51,734 bases of DNA from a virus, in the IMG/VR virus record IMGVR_UViG_3300044617_001473, positions 1 to 51,734 of that record; one strand, 5' to 3'. The translations under genes were made by a program, and so were the position numbers. Numbering within the stretch: the first letter of the stretch is position 1; every line of letters begins with the position of its first letter. This document shows positions 39,828 through 48,699 of the stretch, one piece after another. The notes under the pieces are model-generated. The model saw nothing but the letters and a program-made list of their open reading frames with translations, was not told the DNA's origin and did not search any database.

Positions 39828-40565
39828 CTACCTCGAAATAATGATGGTAGCCGTTCCCTTGCCAGTTTCTATGATACCACCTTCCATTTGCTGGTACTCG
39901 AATTTAAGGCTATCCAGATTGCTCTGAAAACCGCTCTTATATTCTTGGTACTTAATGGAAAACTTATCGCCTGGCTCCTGAATCTGCCCAACCATGACCA
40001 TCGACAAGGCTTTATAGATTACGCACAGGTCGAGTCGGTCAGCACGGGTAATTTTTGCCCATTCGTACCCTTTTGCTCGGAGCTCACCCTTAATCTCAAT
40101 TAGAGCCTGGGAAATAAATGCCTTTCGTTGAACATCAGAGGAGTAGGCATCAATCTGTGGAAAGTAGGCACGGAGGTCTTCTTCTGTAACCGAGACAACC
40201 TTATCGTGGCCAACAACACGCTCAAGCTGGAGAGGCTTAATAACAGTCTGAACCTGCCCAGCGCTTTGAAGCCTGAAGTTTAAAGCGACCCAGTAGGTCC
40301 GTGTTGGAATATTGCTGTCTGGGTGTGGGTCGTTGATAGCCTGAATTGTAAGGCTCCAGGCTTTCTTCTGGGAGCTCCAAACCCATGTGCTTACGGTCTG
40401 TAGGCTATTTGCCCCAGAGGCAGCATCTCCACGAGAGGGCACGGACTCATCAAAGACATAGATAGCTGGCGTTTGAGACTGAACAGCCGATGGTACTACC
40501 GCCGTATCGTTATCCAAGAGCGGATAAAACCAGTAGGTGATGTTCTGACCAAACGGGTAGCCCAT
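39828..40565 (-). CDS. Probable head-tail connector protein
   Basis: A 245-residue protein. The C-terminal half (TEEDLRAYFPQIDAYSSDVQ, FISQALIEIKGELRAKGYEW, LDLCVIYKALSMVM) is the helical bundle seen in gp6/gp15-like adaptor proteins that sit under the portal. The N-terminal half is beta-rich (TYWFYPLLDNDT, TVSTWVWSSQKKAWSLTIQA), an unusual addition. Confidence 0.6.
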   Translation of the reverse strand: MGYPFGQNITYWFYPLLDNDTAVVPSAVQSQTPAIYVFDESVPSRGDAASGANSLQTVSTWVWSSQKKAWSLTIQAINDPHPDSNIPTRTYWVALNFRLQSAGQVQTVIKPLQLERVVGHDKVVSVTEEDLRAYFPQIDAYSSDVQRKAFISQALIEIKGELRAKGYEWAKITRADRLDLCVIYKALSMVMVGQIQEPGDKFSIKYQEYKSGFQSNLDSLKFEYQQMEGGIIETGKGTATIIISR

Positions 40566-40753
40566 TATATCTTACCTTCCTTTTTATCTCGCTCGGCGTT
40601 CTTTACCATGTCCTTCCGAAAAGAATCATGGCTCCTATCGCCTTCTCCACGCTGCTGGGAGATGTTACGAGCTGTTTGCGCTGCTTTCTCAATGCTATCA
40701 CGCACTTGTCGCTCAGACATCTTCTCTTTTTGTAAGTCTACTTTATATCGCAT
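40565..40753 (-). CDS. Small charged protein, 62 residues
   Basis: MRYKVDLQKEKMSERQVRDS, IEKAAQTARNISQQRGEGDR, ending KNAERDKKEGKI: a soluble, highly charged helix. Starts inside the previous gene (16-bp overlap) and its stop touches the next start. Not recognised. Confidence 0.55.
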   Translation of the reverse strand: MRYKVDLQKEKMSERQVRDSIEKAAQTARNISQQRGEGDRSHDSFRKDMVKNAERDKKEGKI

Positions 40754-41103
40754 GATTCTGTTTCCTCTAATAGTTCTGGATAGGCATAGCAACATACATC
40801 TTCTATATGCTTGGGAAGATTGCCCTCTGCTATGATATTTTCTATGTGACCGCAAACGAATGGTCTTTCAATTCCTCTGCGATTTCTCCACGTCCCGACC
40901 TGTACTAGCGTTTCTTGCAATAACGGAGCGCTATATCTAACTGCATAAATACTACACGATCCATCTGCCGCCTGTCTTGGACACCTAACAGGCTCTTCGC
41001 CCATAGGATACAATGTGCAACATTTTCCGCCGCACACCTTAATGCAGTAGGTGTCTGCGTCCACTCTAGTCTTCCTTCTTTTGCTTATCTGACTTTTCGG
41101 CAA
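40738..41103 (-). CDS. Cysteine-rich protein, YkgJ-like
   Basis: A 121-residue protein with YCIKVCGGKCCTLYPMGEE, RCPRQAADGSCSIYAVR, FVCGH and VCCYAYPEL. The spacing recalls YkgJ/UPF0153 proteins that bind zinc or an iron-sulfur cluster. An odd component for a head-tail gene block; role unknown. Overlaps both neighbours. Confidence 0.6.
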   Translation of the reverse strand: MPKSQISKRRKTRVDADTYCIKVCGGKCCTLYPMGEEPVRCPRQAADGSCSIYAVRYSAPLLQETLVQVGTWRNRRGIERPFVCGHIENIIAEGNLPKHIEDVCCYAYPELLEETESCDIK

Positions 41104-41422
41104 TCTCTACGGCCTTAGCTCGACCTTCTTCATAGGAGACCTCATTGCCTCCATTACGCATCTTTAAGACCTCTTTAGTGGTAGGAACCATGCGCTCGAT
41201 GGCATCACGTGTTCGCTCCTCTGGAGTCATTTGATTGCGCCAACGCTGAACTTCAGCGTTTGATTCCCACTTATCCTTGAGCTCTTGCCTTTTCTGCTCT
41301 TTCTGCTGAGCATAGTGCTGCTGAAGCGCTTGGAAAGTCTGCATAGACTCCACGGTCCTCATGATGCTTTTTCGAGGAGGTGGGCGTGAGCCGAGGTTTT
41401 CTTTCTTGATAAATACGGCCAT
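41066..41422 (-). CDS. Hypothetical helical protein, 118 residues
   Basis: Gln/Glu/Lys-rich helical protein (MQTFQALQQHYAQQKEQKRQ, MTPEERTRDAIERMVPTTKE) with a basic Pro-rich N-terminus (GSRPPPRKS). It lies between the gene below the capsid terminator and the Cys-rich gene. A virion-interior or scaffold-like role is possible. Confidence 0.55.
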   Translation of the reverse strand: MAVFIKKENLGSRPPPRKSIMRTVESMQTFQALQQHYAQQKEQKRQELKDKWESNAEVQRWRNQMTPEERTRDAIERMVPTTKEVLKMRNGGNEVSYEEGRAKAVEIAEKSDKQKKED

Positions 41423-41426
41423 AAGA

Positions 41427-41915
41427 CTATAGCTCCTTTTTAAGAACTGACTGCTTTACAGCTAGTTTAGCTCTTTCCTCGTCCAACTTCTTCTTGAGAA
41501 CGCTGATCTCATTCTCGTAGTTGGAAGCTCGCTCATCCCAGTTAATCTCACTCGACATCTTTTGCTTTACGAACTTCTCAAGATTGTCCCATGGGTTAAG
41601 ACCTGCGCCTTGCGAGTAGTGAAGAGCTTTAGCGGCTCTCTGTGGGTTTTTGTCGTTAAACTTCGGGAAGTTACCGTAGTCGAGGATTCGGAATCCCTTT
41701 TGTAGATAGAGGTCTACGTGGTGGTAGATTTCAGGCCGACTCTCAGCGTTGAGGGTCATCAGGCCAGTGCCCAGACGCTTCTCGCCATCGTGGAACACAT
41801 GCCACTCTTTTGTTTCGAAAAGGATGAAAGCATAGCCTGGGCGTTTCCATCCGGTGAGGTATTTAAGCGTCTCTTCTTTTGGCTGAACGATAGTCTTATA
41901 GACTTCCTGCTTCAT
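41427..41915 (-). CDS. Hypothetical protein, 162 residues
   Basis: MKQEVYKTIVQPKEETLKYL; alpha/beta N-terminal part (GYAFILFETKEWHVFHDGEK) and a C-terminal coiled coil (DERASNYENEISVLKKKLDE). The ATG at 41915 with GAGAGAAG is preferred over the frame's earlier start, which lies in the terminator. First gene after the capsid terminator. Not recognised. Confidence 0.6.
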   Translation of the reverse strand: MKQEVYKTIVQPKEETLKYLTGWKRPGYAFILFETKEWHVFHDGEKRLGTGLMTLNAESRPEIYHHVDLYLQKGFRILDYGNFPKFNDKNPQRAAKALHYSQGAGLNPWDNLEKFVKQKMSSEINWDERASNYENEISVLKKKLDEERAKLAVKQSVLKKEL

Positions 41916-41930
41916 AGCTTCTCTCGATTG

Positions 41931-41981
41931 TAATAAAAAAGGGGGGCAACCCGGAGCCAACTGCTCTCCGGGCTGCCCCCC
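41931..41981 (-). terminator. Strong intrinsic terminator after capsid gene
   Basis: A 16-position stem pairs 41941-41956 with 41966-41981 around a 9-base loop (GGGGGGCA..CCCGGAG type), with TTTTTTATTA following on the minus strand (41940-41931). A textbook rho-independent terminator just downstream of the major capsid gene. Confidence 0.9.
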
Positions 41982-41996
41982 TCAACCTACCTTATA

Positions 41997-42869
41997 TTAG
42001 GTATCGCTCAAGAGCTTAACGCCGCAAAGGTCGTTCCACTCAAGTACGTCGTAGAAGTAGTACGTAGCATACTCAGTGTAGAACCCCTCACCTCCCTTCT
42101 CCTTAACCCATGTAACAGGCGCTGGAGCGAAGAAGCCAGCGAATGCCCACATTGGGTGGAAGATAGCCTGAACAGTGTCGCCGCCAGAGGTAGCGTGTCC
42201 AGAAGTAGCGTGGAAATCAATCGAGCCAAGGAGAGAACCAACATAGCAGTTAGCTTGTGGGGTTCCGCCAAGTACGTCGAGGTAGCTCTCGTTGCTCCAT
42301 ACTGAAGCACCGGACTGTACGATTTCCTTCTTGATGTTGTAGTGACCACGGTGAGAAAGAACTGCCTTAAGCGGAACTTCCTTGTTAGGACACTCAGAGT
42401 TGAAGATGTTGAACTGCCCAAGCATTACATCGTCGATGGTAAGGATGCTTGCCGAAGTTACAGAGGTCGAAAGACCAGAGAACAACGAGAGAGCATCGTT
42501 ATCAACAAAACGAGCAATAGAAGCACCGTGCTCAGCAGCAATACGGTCAGCAGTGATGCTTCCGAATGCGCCTTGCTCAACAGATACGCCAGAAACTACA
42601 GCGCACTTAGCAATGGTGGCCGATACTGAAGAATCAGTAAGCTCGCCATCTGCGTTTGGTGCGAGAGCAGTAGCCTCAGCAAGAGTAGCAGCAGTCAAAG
42701 ATCCACGTCGTGTGAGCTTTGCTGTCATTGTTCCTGCGGGAAGTCCCTCAGTGTGCATAACTGCCATCATGCAGTTAGCTTTTACAAGCGCTGGGGAAAT
42801 TCCAGCTGCGAGAACGTCAGTGACGTTAACGCTATTTCCAAATTCGGTGATATTACTCACGGCACCCAT
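41997..42869 (-). CDS. Major capsid protein
   Basis: A 290-residue protein following scaffold and decoration genes, with AAGGAGA before its ATG and its own terminator. Segments SNITEFGNSVNVTDVLAAGI, ASIARFVDNDALSLFSGLST and the hydrophobic end (WAFAGFFAPAPVTWVKEKGG) are what one expects of an HK97-fold capsid subunit. Assembles the head shell. Call made from gene order, size, composition and expression signals. Confidence 0.75.
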   Translation of the reverse strand: MGAVSNITEFGNSVNVTDVLAAGISPALVKANCMMAVMHTEGLPAGTMTAKLTRRGSLTAATLAEATALAPNADGELTDSSVSATIAKCAVVSGVSVEQGAFGSITADRIAAEHGASIARFVDNDALSLFSGLSTSVTSASILTIDDVMLGQFNIFNSECPNKEVPLKAVLSHRGHYNIKKEIVQSGASVWSNESYLDVLGGTPQANCYVGSLLGSIDFHATSGHATSGGDTVQAIFHPMWAFAGFFAPAPVTWVKEKGGEGFYTEYATYYFYDVLEWNDLCGVKLLSDT

Positions 42870-42934
42870 ATAAATCTCCTTTACATGTCTCAGAGCGTAA
42901 TGTTATATAACGCCCATTTAGTTAAAATTACTTT

Positions 42935-43423
42935 ATGCCAGTCAAATCATTACAAGAAAGATTCGAAAGACATTTTAAGAAAGGCAATCAGTCAAGCTGC
43001 TGGAACTGGACTGGCCGCATCAATTCCTATGGCTATGGAACCATTAGAACCAGTGGCACCCAGAACAGAAAACAACTTTATGCTCATCGACTTTCTTATT
43101 CTTTTTATGCTGGAGAAATCCCCGAAGGGTTCCTTGTTTGCCACAAGTGCGATAATCGCCTTTGCGTAAACCCGCAGCATTTGTTTCTTGGCACACACCA
43201 GGACAACTGCTCTGATAAGATTGCGAAGGAACGACATCTTCCAAACACACCCAGAGGTAGCCGTCACGGTATGGCTATACTCAATGACTCTTTTGTTTTG
43301 CAGATACGAAAGCTTTACAAGACCAAACAAAAAACCCGCAAAGAACTTGCAGAGATATTTTGTGTTGGTAAGCATGTAATTCATTCTATTGTTACCTATA
43401 AAACTTGGCGTCATTTACCTTAA
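42935..43423 (+). CDS. HNH homing endonuclease on opposite strand
   Basis: A 162-residue HNH protein: SCWNWTGRINSYGYGTI, YAHRLSYSFYAGEIPEGFLV, CHKCDNRLCVNPQHLFLGTH and a C-terminal helix-turn-helix-like segment (RKELAEIFCVGKHVIHSIV). It is the only plus-strand gene in the 31-kb late block, sitting between capsid and decoration genes, the usual place for a free-standing mobile endonuclease. No clear ribosome site. Confidence 0.85.
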   Translation: MPVKSLQERFERHFKKGNQSSCWNWTGRINSYGYGTIRTSGTQNRKQLYAHRLSYSFYAGEIPEGFLVCHKCDNRLCVNPQHLFLGTHQDNCSDKIAKERHLPNTPRGSRHGMAILNDSFVLQIRKLYKTKQKTRKELAEIFCVGKHVIHSIVTYKTWRHLP

Positions 43424-43428
43424 AATTC

Positions 43429-43668
43429 TTAAACAGCCTTCGTCAAAGCAACGAAGAAATAGCTAGCCCCATTGCTAACTACGAGTTTCACTGTGGTGTT
43501 AGCCCCAGCATCATCCTGGATGAAAACCTTTCCAACCTGGCTAGCTGCCGACCCGAGGGCCGCAACCAACTCAGCTGAAGTTGGAGTAGTAACATCCGCA
43601 TTGTTGACAGCTGTAGCGACACCGTTAACAAATCTAACGCCATCAAGATCTTTAAACTGTGTTGCCAT
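43429..43668 (-). CDS. Possible head decoration protein
   Basis: A 79-residue protein, FKDLDGVRFVNGVATAVNNA, ELVAALGSAASQVGKVFIQD, ending ASYFFVALTKAV. Small, low-charge, next to the capsid gene with a strong AGGAAGGA ribosome site, as for decoration or head-fibre proteins. Not assigned to a family. Confidence 0.5.
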   Translation of the reverse strand: MATQFKDLDGVRFVNGVATAVNNADVTTPTSAELVAALGSAASQVGKVFIQDDAGANTTVKLVVSNGASYFFVALTKAV

Positions 43669-43686
43669 AGGTAAATTCCTTCCTAA

Positions 43687-44433
43687 TTATGCAGATATGG
43701 TTCGCAAAATCTTTTGAACCGCAGCGGGATTCTCCTTCTTCAGGCGCTCCAAGACCTCTCTAGCATTTGGCATAGCTTGCAATTCGGCCCATGACTCAGG
43801 GACTTTATTGCCCCCACGAGGCGACGAGCGTTGCCCTGGAGTAGCGTCCTTCACACCACTAATACCAGATGCCTTAGCGAGACTTGGATACTTCTCAACA
43901 AGTAGCTCCCCATACTCTTTTGAAGTCATTGGGCGAGTCCCCTTGTAGAGAATATCTCCGCTATCGTCTTTAACAACGATAGAACCATCTTCGTCTAAAT
44001 CGCAGGACTCTTCCACTTCTCTTTTTATCCACTTTAGGGCGTCCTGGTTAAACATCCCTGAAATATCCGACATGACTTTATCAGTCACCGCCAAGTTTTT
44101 ATTAACCCTAGCAAGAGCGTCGAGTTGCTCCTTGAGGGATTGCTTCTCTGTCTCTACTTCATTACGGTACTTATCGAGCTTTCGCTGAAAGAGCTCTTCC
44201 ATCTTCTGCGGGTCTTTCTCTGCAGCTTCCCGCTCCTTCTCTTCCAACTTTTGCTTGAGGTTCTTGTACTCATCGGGGTCGATATCCTTGTAGACTGATA
44301 CTACCCGATTATACTCTTTCTCCTTAGACGTAAGGAGCCCTTGAAGACGTTGGAGCTTATCCTGCATCTTCTGGAGATCGTCGCTAACAGGTTCCTGTGG
44401 AGGCTGATTAGAATTGTTGTTATCGTCGCTCAT
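43687..44433 (-). CDS. Scaffolding protein
   Basis: A 248-residue acidic protein, mostly coiled coil: QKMQDKLQRLQGLLTSKEKE, LKQKLEEKEREAAEKDPQKM, VETEKQSLKEQLDALARVNK, with a polar linker and a helical C-terminus. Its place directly before capsid genes and the composition are typical of scaffolds that template the procapsid. Overlaps the gene upstream by four bases. Confidence 0.75.
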   Translation of the reverse strand: MSDDNNNSNQPPQEPVSDDLQKMQDKLQRLQGLLTSKEKEYNRVVSVYKDIDPDEYKNLKQKLEEKEREAAEKDPQKMEELFQRKLDKYRNEVETEKQSLKEQLDALARVNKNLAVTDKVMSDISGMFNQDALKWIKREVEESCDLDEDGSIVVKDDSGDILYKGTRPMTSKEYGELLVEKYPSLAKASGISGVKDATPGQRSSPRGGNKVPESWAELQAMPNAREVLERLKKENPAAVQKILRTISA

Positions 44434-44897
44434 TTCGCATTCCGTAGTTTAGATGCTATCGTTTCTCGCTGAGTTTTTGATAGGCCAAAGAACTTTCGAG
44501 CGATAAACTTAACTTTGCCAAGTTGTCCGCTCTGATGCCCAAGGGCCTTTTTCGATTGCTTCTGGTCGTTAAAAAAGATGGTAGCGAGAAACTTGAACCC
44601 TTCCTTTCTAAAGGCGACCTTCATCGCCTCGAACATATCGCCACTGTAGCTTAGGTCAACGTAGGCTGTTTGAAAGCCTGTATTTCTACGAACATCCTTC
44701 CAGTTAGCCCCACGAGCTTTAGGATTATCTGAATACGGAGTAAACTGCTTCCCATCGACATCAATGCCGGACTTGGTTCTGGTCTTAATCCCTTCGGCCT
44801 CTCTCTCGACAGCAGTTTGAAGCGTAGGCCCCATCTTATTAAGCCGCTCTTCGACTGCCCTATTGATTGCCTCAAGGTTTTTTATCTCTATGGTCAT
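44430..44897 (-). CDS. Virion morphogenesis (gp10-like) protein
   Basis: A 155-residue protein: AINRAVEERLNKMGPTLQTA, TRTKSGIDVDGKQFTPYSDN, then an alpha/beta half with KFLATIFFNDQKQSKKALGH. The DVDGKQFTPYS element is typical of tail-completion/virion morphogenesis proteins. ATG at 44897 (overlapping the previous stop) is preferred to 44933. Confidence 0.6.
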   Translation of the reverse strand: MTIEIKNLEAINRAVEERLNKMGPTLQTAVEREAEGIKTRTKSGIDVDGKQFTPYSDNPKARGANWKDVRRNTGFQTAYVDLSYSGDMFEAMKVAFRKEGFKFLATIFFNDQKQSKKALGHQSGQLGKVKFIARKFFGLSKTQRETIASKLRNAK

Positions 44898-45634
44898 TGC
44901 CCTACGCCCACTGGAATAAGAGCATGCCGACATCCATAACCACCGCAGTAAAGATTGGCGGGGATGCCCTGCCCGTTATCCCAAGTATACACCACTTCGA
45001 TAGGGAAGATTCGATTCACCCTCTCGGCGCAAAATGGGCGGTTCCTTTGGTCTCGTGGCCCAGCGTAAAGGACAAACTTCTTGCCCTGATTCATTGCAAC
45101 CATACGGCTATAGGTTGCAGTAGCTGTCTTTAAGTCTGTGCTGAGTGTGTTGAATATCCGAGTCGCCGGAACGTCAGCGAGGTCAAAGTCGGATATCCGT
45201 TCTCCAGTAATTACAGAGTCGGCAAGCCCTTGGCGCACCTCATTCGCATAGGCCCTCGCCATAATAGAGACGTTCTGCTCTCGAGAGTTAACAAAAACCC
45301 CCATGTTTGGCAGCCTTCGGTCAGCCATCTCTTCCCCATTGGCTATCTCGTACCACTGCTCCATAAGCCGATACTGCAGGTCGAAGATGTCCTGCAAAGA
45401 CTCGATATGCTCCTGCACATCATCGGTAAGCACGATGGATTCTAAGCCTCCCAGAAGGCGGATGACTCGTGACTGACGGATGTTTCGGTCGGCAGGAAGG
45501 CCCGAGAGTTCTTCAAGAATCTTTCGCTGCATAAGAAGGCGAAGGGTACTGATATACCCAGTCACCTCTCGGTCTATGCGTTTGTTACCCCTCTCGACCA
45601 GCAAGAGGAGCTCTTCCAACTCATCTTCCGTCAC
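44894..45634 (-). CDS. Minor head protein, MuF/SPP1 gp7-like
   Basis: A 246-residue protein, helical N-terminus (ELLLLVERGNKRIDREVTGY, YISTLRLLMQRKILEELSGL) and a C-terminal domain with KKFVLYAGPRDQRNRPFCAE and LYCGGYGCRHALIPV, the PRD..RPFC..R.....GG..CRH pattern of phage head-morphogenesis proteins. It follows the portal, overlapping by 14 bp. Confidence 0.75.
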   Translation of the reverse strand: MTEDELEELLLLVERGNKRIDREVTGYISTLRLLMQRKILEELSGLPADRNIRQSRVIRLLGGLESIVLTDDVQEHIESLQDIFDLQYRLMEQWYEIANGEEMADRRLPNMGVFVNSREQNVSIMARAYANEVRQGLADSVITGERISDFDLADVPATRIFNTLSTDLKTATATYSRMVAMNQGKKFVLYAGPRDQRNRPFCAERVNRIFPIEVVYTWDNGQGIPANLYCGGYGCRHALIPVGVGQ

Positions 45635-47138
45635 TGTCTCTTACCCTTGGCTCTGGGAGCGGTACGTTAACAGTTTCCCCCGGTGTCCCAGCGGCTGTCA
45701 GCCCTCGAGGAAGTGCCGTCTGGTTGAAACTAGGAAGCGGCGCAATCTCATCGATGTCCATGACAATCTGCGAGAGCTCATCTTCGTTATAGCCCATGGT
45801 GGCCGCAACCTTCTTAAGATGCGCCTTTCTCCATGAATCCACGTTGCGAATCTCATCACGATACGCCAGGAAGAGCTGAATCTGCTGATTAACGTCATCG
45901 GCAGTAATGTCACGAGAGAGCGTTACACGGCCTTTAAAGTCGCTGATGCCCTTGAACCTTGCGTAGTTTGCCAACGCATCATTGATAGCGCCCTCGAGCT
46001 CTCCTACGGCATGGATCAACAATGCGATGAGCTCAGTCGACATCTCTCGAAGAGTTGCTGCTCCAGGAGCTTCGTTGGAGGTGCTCGACACGCCACGTGT
46101 GCGGTTGAACGCCACTCGATAAAGCTGATCGACAGAAGTGTTAATCGCATTGAGCAGCGCTTCCGTCGATGCTGGCTCGATGACATACGGCTTGGCTTCT
46201 TGCGGAAGCACAGAGACCGCATACTCCGAAATGCTTATAAGATGCTTGTCCTGAAGGTCGCCAGAGACAAAGACTCTTTGGAACGCTTGGGTATTCAGCT
46301 GATTGTAGTAAGCGCTCATCAGGTTATAGACGACCAGCTGAAGCTCAGAGACATCCTTAACCCACGAGACGTTGTTAACCGTGATGGCCACGGGAATCTC
46401 TGTAAAGCCATCGAGAGGAATGTCGACGCTTACCGCCTCCCACTCTTCAGTCTCTTCGTTTTCTCGGTAGATGGAGACAAACACGCCACCGTCCTTGCGC
46501 TCCATGATTTTGCAGTACTCAACCTCTTCGGGCTCTTCCATGAATGAGGCACGAGGCGCAATCACTTCATACTCATAACGGATGCCGTCAAATTTCCGAT
46601 CCTCTCCTATCTGCCAATCTTTGAGCTCCAGTGGGTCTATCATTTCCATGTAAGGGCGAAAGCCACTGAGCGCTTCTTCGACACGAGTCCTTGCGGTATT
46701 CTCCGGTGCATCTACGAGGATGCAGGCCTTTCCATCTCTGAAGAACGATACGGCGATGTCGTTCATGACGAAGTTCTGTAAAGAGGTACCCTTTCCATCG
46801 ATGTTGTGAACATCCTCGCCAAGCATATTGGCCGTCTCTTCATCGAGGCGAATCGGTTTCGACAAGGCCATAGAAATCCACGTAGAGATTACTGGCTCGA
46901 AGAGATTGAAGTACCGAGAGCGCATGGCTCGAATGCGGCGGATTTTCTGGCCTACGGTTTCCGAAACACCAGAGGATGGGTCGGTCGACGCAGCTTGATT
47001 CGAGAACTCAAGCTCGTGCGGCCAGAGATATTTCTGTCCTACAAGCTTTTCACGCTCTCCGTTGTAGAGGACTCGATAGGTTTCTAATGCCTCTTCGTTC
47101 TCTTCGTATTCTGGATGGTCGTAAAATTTAATGCCCAT
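45621..47138 (-). CDS. Portal protein (DUF4055-like)
   Basis: A 505-residue protein right after the large terminase. SRYFNLFEPVISTWISMALS, GTSLQNFVMNDIAVSFFRDG and ACILVDAP, GFRPYMEMIDPLELKDWQIG and the helical crown (QLVVYNLMSAYYNQLNTQAF) match the DUF4055 group of SPP1-like portals. Forms the dodecameric DNA channel at the head vertex. Confidence 0.8.
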   Translation of the reverse strand: MGIKFYDHPEYEENEEALETYRVLYNGEREKLVGQKYLWPHELEFSNQAASTDPSSGVSETVGQKIRRIRAMRSRYFNLFEPVISTWISMALSKPIRLDEETANMLGEDVHNIDGKGTSLQNFVMNDIAVSFFRDGKACILVDAPENTARTRVEEALSGFRPYMEMIDPLELKDWQIGEDRKFDGIRYEYEVIAPRASFMEEPEEVEYCKIMERKDGGVFVSIYRENEETEEWEAVSVDIPLDGFTEIPVAITVNNVSWVKDVSELQLVVYNLMSAYYNQLNTQAFQRVFVSGDLQDKHLISISEYAVSVLPQEAKPYVIEPASTEALLNAINTSVDQLYRVAFNRTRGVSSTSNEAPGAATLREMSTELIALLIHAVGELEGAINDALANYARFKGISDFKGRVTLSRDITADDVNQQIQLFLAYRDEIRNVDSWRKAHLKKVAATMGYNEDELSQIVMDIDEIAPLPSFNQTALPRGLTAAGTPGETVNVPLPEPRVRDSDGR

Positions 47139-48556
47139 TACAAACTTGCTCCTAACGGCCTTGTGTAGTCATAGAGGCCATCAATCTTAATACCTTTGGA
47201 CAACTGAAAGAGGCAGTACGTGCATGCATCAGCATAGTGCGTCCAGTCCTCATCTCTTGGCTTTTCGATTTCGAATGTCCCTTCTTTCAATGAACTCTTC
47301 ACGAAACTCTGGATGAGTCTTCTGCAGTTTACACTCACGAGGAACTTTTCGTAAGCCATAAGCGCCGCCGTGCGTTCCAGTCGATGTTTAATCTGCGGGT
47401 TCTTTCTCTCGGCAACGATAGAGACGTTGTAAAAACCTAAAGAGGCGAGGTAGTGCTGAATGGAAGTATAATCCGACCCCGCCGTGTGAATATTTCGGGC
47501 AAACCCTGAAGCATCTCCGAAGACTCTGATGGGCGTCGAGCCATACTCGCTCGGCGGGAAGAGTGCGGCAAACTCCGCGATGGCGTCCATGAGTCCACGG
47601 GATTCTCCGCTACTCTCCCCGAGGGCCACAATCTGATGAGTGCGTGGAGCATATGGGCCACGGTCCATCCGACGAAACTCCTGCATGGCCACCCACGCCA
47701 ACGGTGCCACGTTGAAGTCAAAGGACAGAAGGATTGGCAGGTCTGGCGTAGCTTCAAAGGACGCTGTGACGTTCCTGGATTCGACAAACTCCCAGTACGC
47801 CGAGCCCTTGGTAAATTTCGTGAACAAGCCCTTCTCATAGCTCAAAGCTTTTGCCGGGTCATAGGCGTAAACGTCCCTTATCTTCGTTTTGGCGTACACC
47901 TCTGCGGACGGCATGAGATGCTTATTCATCGTGGTCTCCACGATAAAGCGGCGGAAGTTGCGCTCTGCATCACCTCTGTCATAAGAGCCCCCTGGGCCGG
48001 GGATATCCGCAAGGTCTGCGTACCAGTTGAGCCCTTCGGGAGTGCCCTCTCCTATGCCCTGCCGGACCACCGCCCGTGGGCATCGAAGACGTGTCTGGCA
48101 CTTCTCGAACACCTCTCGCCGCTGGAGTCCTGGCTCTGTAATCCACCATGACGCAATGTTCGAGCCGACGAATAGTTCTGGCCGATCGCCCGACAAAAAG
48201 TGCATCTCATGCTGATAGCCTTTGAGTATTAGCTTCCAGAAAGGCGTCCTCGTCAAGGAATAGTGGACTCTCTCCCGAAGGCCATAGACGTCATGAAGAA
48301 CCTGCACGACTGCGGGAATTATAATCTGCTCGACCTTTGTGTACGTGGGGGCTACGCCCCAGGAAAACCTCGAGTGGCGATTGAGGAGCCACCTGTCGAT
48401 AAACCAGTGGGCCGCCCCCGTGGTCTTTCCTGAGCCCAGGCCGCCTGTAATCCAGAAGATGCGCTCTGGCGTAAGGTCTTCGATGGCGTCATAGACCCAC
48501 CAGGGCGCTGGGATCTCACGTGATTCGATGGGGCCCTGTGGTGTCTGGATGATCAT
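47138..48556 (-). CDS. terL: Terminase large subunit
   Basis: A 472-residue packaging motor. ATPase: Walker A GGLGSGKT (38-45), Walker B WWITE (137-141), coupling GEGTPEG (169-175). Nuclease of RNase H-like fold: SFDFN with Asp280, FGDASG with Asp348, and DWTHYADA with Asp437 and Asp443. Translocates DNA into the head and cuts it at the end. First late gene; no strong ribosome site is seen before the ATG. Adjacent to the GC-rich repeats at 48611. Confidence 0.9.
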   Translation of the reverse strand: MIIQTPQGPIESREIPAPWWVYDAIEDLTPERIFWITGGLGSGKTTGAAHWFIDRWLLNRHSRFSWGVAPTYTKVEQIIIPAVVQVLHDVYGLRERVHYSLTRTPFWKLILKGYQHEMHFLSGDRPELFVGSNIASWWITEPGLQRREVFEKCQTRLRCPRAVVRQGIGEGTPEGLNWYADLADIPGPGGSYDRGDAERNFRRFIVETTMNKHLMPSAEVYAKTKIRDVYAYDPAKALSYEKGLFTKFTKGSAYWEFVESRNVTASFEATPDLPILLSFDFNVAPLAWVAMQEFRRMDRGPYAPRTHQIVALGESSGESRGLMDAIAEFAALFPPSEYGSTPIRVFGDASGFARNIHTAGSDYTSIQHYLASLGFYNVSIVAERKNPQIKHRLERTAALMAYEKFLVSVNCRRLIQSFVKSSLKEGTFEIEKPRDEDWTHYADACTYCLFQLSKGIKIDGLYDYTRPLGASL

Positions 48557-48610
48557 GGAAGCGGATGTAGCACCAGCACCCAGAGGGCTCCAGTGGGTGC
48601 ACTTGCTCAG

Positions 48611-48699
48611 GGGGGCCGTGAGGGGCGTGAGGCCGTGAGGGCGTGAGAAGCGTGAGGGGCGTGAGGGGCCGTGAGGGCCTATGGGGCCGTGAGAGGCCT
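48611..48699. repeat. Degenerate GTGAGGGC repeats upstream of large terminase
   Basis: About nine units of 8-10 bp built on GTGAGGGGC, GTGAGGCC and GTGAGGGC, including a GGGCCTATGGGGCC block that resembles the next array. It lies 55 bp before the large terminase start, so it may be part of the packaging region or the late promoter area. Confidence 0.65.
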
